Assembly (NCBI GenBank): GCA_013399695.1
Contig: VXAU01000186.1
Span: 1,269,128 to 1,333,127, forward strand
Direction of reading: 5' to 3'
Length of the DNA stretch: 64,000 nucleotides
Source of the DNA: Formicarius rufipectus
Lineage: Eukaryota; Chordata; Aves; Passeriformes; Formicariidae
How positions within the stretch are numbered: position 1 is the stretch's first letter; each line of letters starts with the position of its first letter. Below, piece by piece: positions 57,379 to 64,000 of this stretch. A program made the translations under genes and the position numbers. Under the pieces are notes generated by a model. The model was not told the DNA's origin, ran no database searches, and was given only the letters and a program-made list of their open reading frames with translations.

Positions 57379-60300
57379 CTACATGATGTTGCATTGTGTG
57401 GCCCCACAACAATCTTTAATAATTGCCAACCCTGCTTTGGCAATGGTGGGCTTGCTTGGAGGAGGTTCTGCCTTCTTTTCTGCTGGGCTGCCTGCAATGT
57501 TCAAAACAGGACACCATTAGAACCAAGAGCTGGAATACTTCTTTCTACTTCTGGTCTTCTACTTTCCTGCCCTCTCTCCACCCACACTGAATTTTTCAGC
57601 TCTTGTTTGAACAGTATGCTTTGGTGGTAACTATGCCTGTATGTGGTTTGAAACTGCTCAAGAAGTTTACCCCTTCAGGGAAGGGTCTTTAAGAGGGGCT
57701 AAAGAATCTAGGTATCTCAGTGGGAGGGTAAAATTGCATCTTCTTCAAGCCAGGCATCCCTTTTCACAGTCATAGGGTCAGATAACACATCCCTCCACTA
57801 AGTCCTCTTAGTGTGTTTAACTCCCAGCAACTGAGGAGCTGAAGAACAAAAAAAAAAAAACCTGCTAGAATTTATTCTCTCCTCGACTTGGATATTGTAA
57901 TTAGGTGAACAAGATAAAGGCAGGCTTTCTGTTTTTCAGGGTGAAAAGAAACTTATCTGTAAAACTGCATTTAAAAGCAGTGACAAAGTAAACTAAGGAG
58001 GGAGATTAGTCATGCTCCCTGTGACTAAGGGGGTATAAAGAATTAATGAGGCATCTTAAAATGTCTCTTTTCAACCTTGTACTTGAACTTCACAGGCATT
58101 CCAGTCCCTCTGGAAACTCCTGAGCAAAATCTTGTTCTGTGCAGAATGGCAGTGTGTTTGATACAGACCTCCTCAGCTGGTGGACCAAAGTCACTTTCTA
58201 CCAAGGGCACCACTCTCACTTTACAGTCTCCCTGCCTCAGAGCTCAGCTTGAGACAGGTCAACATCGACCTGGCAACTTTTTTAGCCTTATGCTGTGACA
58301 GTTCTGTTTGAAAGTTGCAGTTTAAAGCTTCCAAGGGATCATGGAATCCACTTAGTCTCTCAGAAACTATTGTTTGCCATTCTTTCTCCAGGTGATTTGG
58401 GTTGAGCTGATTGAAAAGCCTGTTCTGGTGGTAATATGTGAGAAATTTGGGTCAGCTGTGTAAGTTTGCACTCTTCTCCAGTTTTCATCTTGCCCGCAGT
58501 AAACCAGGCAAACTTTGCTCCAGATATTCTAGCATGGACCTGAACTGGGTTTTTTCAGTTATTTTTGTAGAATCAGGTAGGAAAATTATAAATAAATTTA
58601 GTTGCTTACAAAAGCATGTTATGGCAGCGTGTATATAAATATATTTTGCATATTTAAAACATACAAAGCAATTTTGAAGTAGCCATAGGTGACTAGGTAG
58701 CTTAACCTGGCTTTTGCCAGAGGCTGGCCCAGCATGGCCTTTGAAAATGCTTTTATCTAGTTGTCTTTGGAGTTTTTCCTTCTGTTCTTGGGGTTGTTTT
58801 TTTTTTTCTTAATGTTTAGGAACTCACTGGTAGGAGACTGTGTTGCTTTGTCTATGGGTTTTAACTTGGTGCGAAGGAACTCGGCCATCTCTCTGTCTTC
58901 TTCTTTCTCCCTGGTGGAAAGAAGGAAAATAAATGTTGCAGCGGCTGTTTGTTAAAAGGCCTGCTTAGACAAAGCCTGGATCTCATGGTCTTCTGTTGGT
59001 AGTGGTAATCATGCCAAGAGTGTATTTCTTTGCCTGAAGTTGACAGCATTAGGCCCCAAATAAAAGGATTGTGTTGTTAGGCTGTGGGTATTACCAACAT
59101 CTCCATGGTAGTTCTTGGGCTGTTTTGTTACTGACACATTAACAACTAACTGATTGAATACCTTGGTTTAGAAGAAAAGCAGATTTTTTTACTATCAAAA
59201 GTTAAAGCAAAGCCTCAGGTTCTGCTGCAGGTGTCAGTGGACACGGATGTATCTCACCTGCACAGGGACCAGCCCAAGGCAGGTTTTGTGTCCGGGCTGC
59301 TGCTGAGCTGCTCTGATTTGCAGTGGAACTCCCAGCAAGAGCTCCTGGCGTGTATTTCTGGCTCAGGCTGCTCGGCAGCTGCTGCCTTTGGCCAGCTCTT
59401 TGATCAGCCACAGGACTCTGGAAAGCTTTCCTTTATCCTCTCCTTGCTTGCTTAGAATGTAAATGTGGTGGAGGAGATACTGTCACTTTGGATAAATGGA
59501 TTGAGTGTTTACTGTTGAAAGGGAGGGGGAAGTAACAGCAAAACTGACTCTTTGTAGAGGTTTGGGATCTCAAACAAAAGATTGGGTTTGGATGTTGGCA
59601 TTTCCAGTAAAAGCTGTAAGTGAACTTTTGAGGAAGGCTACCAGACTCTCAGCAACTTTGGGCTAAGCTGCTGAGATGAAACCCTTTTGAACTTGCTTAT
59701 GTTTTAGGTTAGGTTGCCTTTTTTNNNNNNNNNNNNNNNNNNNNNNNNNNNNNNNNNNNNNNNNNNNNNNNNNNNNNNNNNNNNNNNNNNNNNNNNNNNN
59801 NNNNNNNNNNNNNNNNNNNNNNNNNNNNNNNNNNNNNNNNNNAATATATCATAATATGAGAATATAAGGGTTCTCTGGCAGCAGAAAAAATCCTTTTCTT
59901 TTAAATGGTAAATGATCAGACACTTTCTGGTAGGAAAATAAGAGACCAAACCCTGCTGTATTCATGAGGTGACTGAATCATTAACGGGATAAAGAGCCAC
60001 AAATCACAGTAATGTAATTTTAATGTTTTTCCTATGGAACTGGGAGGAGGCTTTTAACTGGGTAAGTTGTTTTGAAGGATCAATTCTCTCCCATTAACGT
60101 TGATGCAAACTTTGCCACTCTATGCAGGGAAGTATCAGGCTCGTGGAGTGTCTGATCAGTTCAGCTGCCCTTGGTTCTTACCGTAATCTCTCCACCTCTG
60201 CATCATCTACCAGAAAATCTCTTTTCTGGACCAGCCGATGAATCTTCTGAATCAGTTCATCCTCTCTTTGTTTCTCCATCTTTGTTTTTTCTTTTTCTGG

Positions 60301-63018
60301 TCAAAAAACAGAGAAAAGAGACAATTACCTTGGACTCCAGGGAGGGTGTGGGGGTGGTGTTGGACACTGCAGATGCCTAAGAATGAATTGCTGATTGAAG
60401 CCAATGGTTCTTCAGACCTGAGCTGCCAAAGCCCAGCAAGGCTGGACACTGCCTCTTGGCTGTCTTCCCCTTGCTGCTGCTGAGCCTCATCAGCTTACTG
60501 CTCTGAAGACTCTGGGGCTTGCCAAGCCTATTTTTAATATTAAATTACCCTGCAAGGTATTGCTTTCAATTTTTTAAAGAGCTTTGGCAAGAAAACAGTC
60601 CAGGGTGCTTTGTGAAAATCCATGGTATAAGCTCTTTGACCTCAGGGGAAATGAGATCACACCAGAAGGAACTATTTCTCTGTTTCAAGACAGCTTTGGC
60701 TGTTGACTGTAACACTTTTTTTTTTCTACTCTGGTAAGGCAGGAGAGCTGCAAATCCACACAAATAGCATAAATTGTAAAATGTGGAAAAATAAATGAAA
60801 GTTTCTTTTCCCTGGGCTTCAAAAATCTGAGTGATTAATGTATGTCCTTGTTAACTGGCCAATCTGAAATGACTGGGTTGTCTACAAACAACAGTACTTG
60901 TGACATGAAACATGTGACTGCCACAAACTAAAAGTCAGGGATTACTGAGCTGTTGTTTAAGGTTATAAAGCCAAATGTGTTTCAGGCAGAAACCTGCAAA
61001 CCTAGCAAGTGGAGCAGAGATGAGAAAGCCAGAGGCAAATCCGAGCTCACATGTTTTCTCAAGAAGCTGAAAATTTTGATTAGCTCTGAAGACACTTTGC
61101 ATTCAATAAAGCATTTTGGTTTTGAGCAGTAGAACTGTATCATTCAGTGCAGTAAGAGGTGTGGGAAGAGGGGGAAGCTGCTGTAATCTGTTGCATCTGA
61201 GCAATGTTATGTCTGCTGATTTAAGCTATAATTTAAACAACTAAATGAATCAGACTCTTGAACAATTGTTTAGTAGAGCTTAATTTTGAATTATGGGCTT
61301 CAGGATGCTTACTGGTTGGAATTTCTGCTAAATTAATTCCTTAATAAGTGAGATAAAAGCACCTTGAATGTGTTTATAAGACAGAAGTCAATCTCAAAGT
61401 TGTACTCCTTAGAGAACTTTAAATTGTGGTCTGCCGATAGCAGAGGAAATAATTTGTAATGTAAGCTAGTGCTGCACTGCCTGGGATATCTTTTCTGTGA
61501 GTTATCTTTAGAAGAGATAAAGGTGGTTATTGACTACTGTGAAGATTTAAAGGCCTCTGCATTGTTACCTATGGACAATTCCTGTGATAAATGCTGAATT
61601 TGTGCCTGAGAAAAAAAGAATGCTTAGAAATCACTGGGTTTTCTTGCTTTGCCTCCTATGTCTGTGGAGTAAGGGCTCTCCTCACTTCTGAATGTAAAAA
61701 CTACTTTCTACTTCCTTTAAATCTATCCTTTTCCTACACTGAGATGTGTTCTCACATTATATCCTTCAGGAAACTGTCTGCCAAATACATGCAATCTGAA
61801 CTGCATAAAGTGCTGCATATTCTGTGTAGGAAAAGGCTGATTCTGTGTCTACTGAAACTGGCTGAACACAGAGTGTGAAAATAAAGAGCAGATCTCTATA
61901 CAAATCCTGTACACTAACAGGAAGATTATGCTGGTGAATTAACCGATTTCTGGACAGTGTTTTTCTGGGTTAGCCACATGCTGTGGCAGCACTTAAAGCA
62001 GCTGCTGGCACTGACACAGCACTGTCTTGGTTAAGGCCAGGCTGTTCTTGTGATTCTGCCTAAAGATGCTGCTGCTGGAACTGCACAGACTTGATTCTCA
62101 AGTTTGCTGAGGTTTGCAAAGCACTAAGGAGAAACTGCTGTCTGTGGATCTCTGCTTAAGGCTTTGTGACAGGAAAAGAGTTTCTAAAAGACTGGAAAAA
62201 TAAGCAACAAGAACACCAAAAGAATAAGAACTGATGGGCCCTAACTAAGTTGAAAGTAGGGGCAGGAAAGCTTGAAGAGGAGGTATCATTCTTAGGTATT
62301 TTCTAGGGTTTATAATCCCTTTCCAATAGCAGTTAAACTAATAATTAACCACCAGTGCTCTCAAAAATTTAAAATAACACCTATAAGCAACTAAGAAGTG
62401 TAAAGAAAGAAAAATATTATGAATACACTTCTGTTGGGTGCAAAGCTCTTACACAGCTAAGAATGTGTGGTCTCAGAGAAGGCCTGTTTCCTATTTCAGG
62501 ATTTAACTACAGGTGTGACAGCAAATGGGTGTAGCAAGGGAAAAAAATCACATTCACAGGTGTGTGGTTATAAATCCCTTCCCCCTTTTGGCTCTGGTAT
62601 CTCAGCACTGTCTTTTCTAGCTGACAGTCTCTGTGCCCCTTGGTTCCCTTGGGATTGCCAGGGGAGTGCAGGAACTGAGGAATGTGCACCTTGTTTGAGT
62701 GGTATTTGCAGGGTTGCTGCCATGGGAGCAGTGAAATGCAGCATGAAAAGAAATTCAGAGCCCAGGAGCTAAAAGATGGGCAGGAAAATGGGGAGAAAAG
62801 GTGGTAAGGACTAAAGGAAAGAAATATAAAGCTCAGCCTTGGGGGGAGGAGATTGATTGTGAGGGGCAGAGGTGGGTGATGCATGGGAGGGATAGTGTCA
62901 GGAATACAACTATTGTCCTAATATTGGATGTAGATAGCCATTACCTGGGATTGCTACCAAACTCTGCAGCTCTTTCTTAAGGTTCATAATGTCTTTGCAC
63001 AGCTGGATGTCATCCATC
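57379..63018 (-). CDS. BMERB1: BMERB1 (bMERB domain-containing 1, C16orf45), 3' four coding exons, partial
   Basis: bMERB-domain protein; the domain class binds Rab GTPases in MICAL relatives, and BMERB1 has been tied to neuronal migration and microtubules. Exons in transcript order: 62945-63018 (MDDIQLCKDIMNLKKELQ), 60182-60296 (EKEKTKMEKQREDELIQKIH ... DFLVDDAEVERLR), 58828-58910 (EKEEDREMAEFLR, KLKPIDKATQSP), 57379-57491 (EKKAEPPPSKPT ... IIKDCCGATQCNIM, stop TAG). All junctions are GT-AG and phases agree (385 nt). The coiled helices correspond to the C-terminal two thirds of the human 204-residue protein; the first ~76 residues lie beyond 64000. The C-terminus CNIM is CaaX-like. The gene is convergent with MARF1, as in human. 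Confidence 0.94.
59725..59842. other. Assembly gap (118 N)
   Basis: Run of N inside a BMERB1 intron, between a TTTTT run and AT-rich AATATATCATAATATG. Probably a missed simple AT repeat. Confidence 0.95.
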
Positions 63019-63720
63019 CTGCAGAAACAGAAAAAGCATGGTCAGAGACGTGCAGACCCCTTCCTGTGCTGATGGCATTGGCCAGATCTCAGAGTACACA
63101 ATAGTGGCTCCTGCCTGGGACTTTTGGATCAGCCTGAAAGGAGAGATTTAGCCACAAGATCCTGACACTGACCATTCACCAATTTTAACAGCTAGCAAAG
63201 GATATTTAATACTAAATGCCTACTGAGCCTTTGATTACTTGTCTTCCTGTGTGTAGGTCATACCTGTCACTGCAGACAACTTCAGATGCCTTTTGTTTGC
63301 TTGGATGTCAGTAAACATTCTGGAATGGGCACTTGTATGTGTGATGGTCATGGAACAAGACAGGTGTGCCAGACCGCACACACTGCAGCAACAATTTTCA
63401 CTAGGGGAAAGAGCAAGGGTGAGAAGAAGAGAGCCTGGGAAGGAGCAGCAGAAGGTGGTGCATTATTTGGCACAGCCAGGACAAGGCTCATATTCCACTA
63501 CCACCTTTCTCTGTGTCTAAGTTTAGAGAACTTAGAAAAATTTATAACTAAAACAGAGCGGTAAGTCTCCTTTAATTTCAAAACAAAATTTAATTAAGGT
63601 ATGATAAATGGAAGGATAACAGTTCCTAGCTATGATATATATATGTATATTCAAGAGACAACAGAACAACCAAGGCAGAATGAATAAAAACTCCTGGATC
63701 AAAACCCCCCACAAACACAC
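63019..63720 (-). other. BMERB1: BMERB1 intron
   Basis: Intronic sequence upstream of the exon at 62945-63018. An ATATATATATGTATAT run lies near 63635. No BMERB1 coding exon matching the N-terminal half of the protein is present. Confidence 0.6.
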
Positions 63721-63721
63721 A

Positions 63722-63990
63722 CACAGTCTGTCCCCGGTATTTACGGGCAGCAAGCGAGGAGTTGAGTGGCTGGTGTTGGGATGCCCCCGGGGGGGGTGGT
63801 GGATGGGAAGAAAAGCTCCGGTGTGTCCCTCCGAAAGGCTCGGGGCTGCTGGTCTCGGGCTGGAGCTTCCGATGTAAGAAAAGTTCTCCCACGTCTAGGA
63901 TGCGCGCCGCTGGCTCCCTCACAGAAGGCCCGGTGTAAGGGGCCCCCCCCGGCTAGCGATGTCGTCTCTGTCTCTCTCTCTCGGGCGAAA
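63722..63990 (-). promoter_or_regulatory. BMERB1: GC-rich island in BMERB1 intron, possible alternative promoter
   Basis: Sharp rise in GC and CpG compared with flanks, with C-runs (GGGGCCCCCCCC) and a CT-repeat (CTCTGTCTCTCTCTCTC). On the gene strand a plausible donor, TGCTGCCC|GTAAAT, lies at about 63738. It could be an alternative first exon feeding the exon at 63018, where translation could start at its own ATG (MDDIQL). Alternatively it is an unrelated CpG island. No recognisable protein is encoded. Confidence 0.3.
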
Positions 63991-64000
63991 GTCAACAAAC

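Noticed and set aside
62507..62884. 125-codon - strand frame upstream of BMERB1 exon
   Set aside because: Low-complexity Pro/Ser/Phe-rich intronic reading with no family resemblance and no fitting splice phase.

Overview
The window is a piece of a sauropsid, almost certainly avian, nuclear genome. The evidence is compact vertebrate introns, CR1-type LINE fragments, and the linkage MYH11 - NDE1 - MARF1 - BMERB1, which matches the human 16p13.11 neighbourhood. It is draft sequence: there are N gaps at 21391-21441 and 59725-59842, single Ns at 25361 and 26157, and one join that looks like an unmerged contig overlap.

Layout. (1) 1-5405, + strand: the 3' end of MYH11 (smooth-muscle myosin heavy chain), with the last shared rod exon, a small alternative SM2 exon and the terminal SM1 exon. 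(2) 5410-7565: convergent intergenic spacer with a CR1 fragment and a tRNA-like SINE fossil. (3) 7570-about 21550, - strand: NDE1, eight coding exons giving an intact 341-residue protein, with a probable CpG-rich promoter near 21450-21560 bordered by degenerate hexanucleotide tracts. (4) 21830-26210: upstream spacer, an exact 399-bp duplication across a single N, a GC-rich minisatellite and the MARF1 promoter. (5) 26200-51180, + strand: MARF1. I could join 26 coding exons, all phase-compatible, into an intact 1746-residue protein with an NYN nuclease, two RRMs and about eight LOTUS/OST-HTH domains. (6) 51185-56160: intergenic. (7) about 56160-63018 and beyond, - strand: the 3' four coding exons of BMERB1 (C16orf45); its 5' exons lie past the right edge.

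The genes are not a pathway. MYH11 is a contractile motor, NDE1 a dynein/LIS1 cofactor, MARF1 a germline RNA-control nuclease and BMERB1 a bMERB-domain protein. The pairs are convergent (MYH11/NDE1 and MARF1/BMERB1) or divergent (NDE1/MARF1).

I found no new multi-gene system. The most notable items are: a 169-bp direct repeat, identical as read, in two MARF1 introns, each following one of two similar LOTUS exons; opposite-strand G-quadruplex-prone hexamer arrays at the NDE1 promoter; a minisatellite and a palindromic GC box at the MARF1 promoter; a shortened SM2 exon in MYH11; and an overlapping upstream ORF at the MARF1 start.
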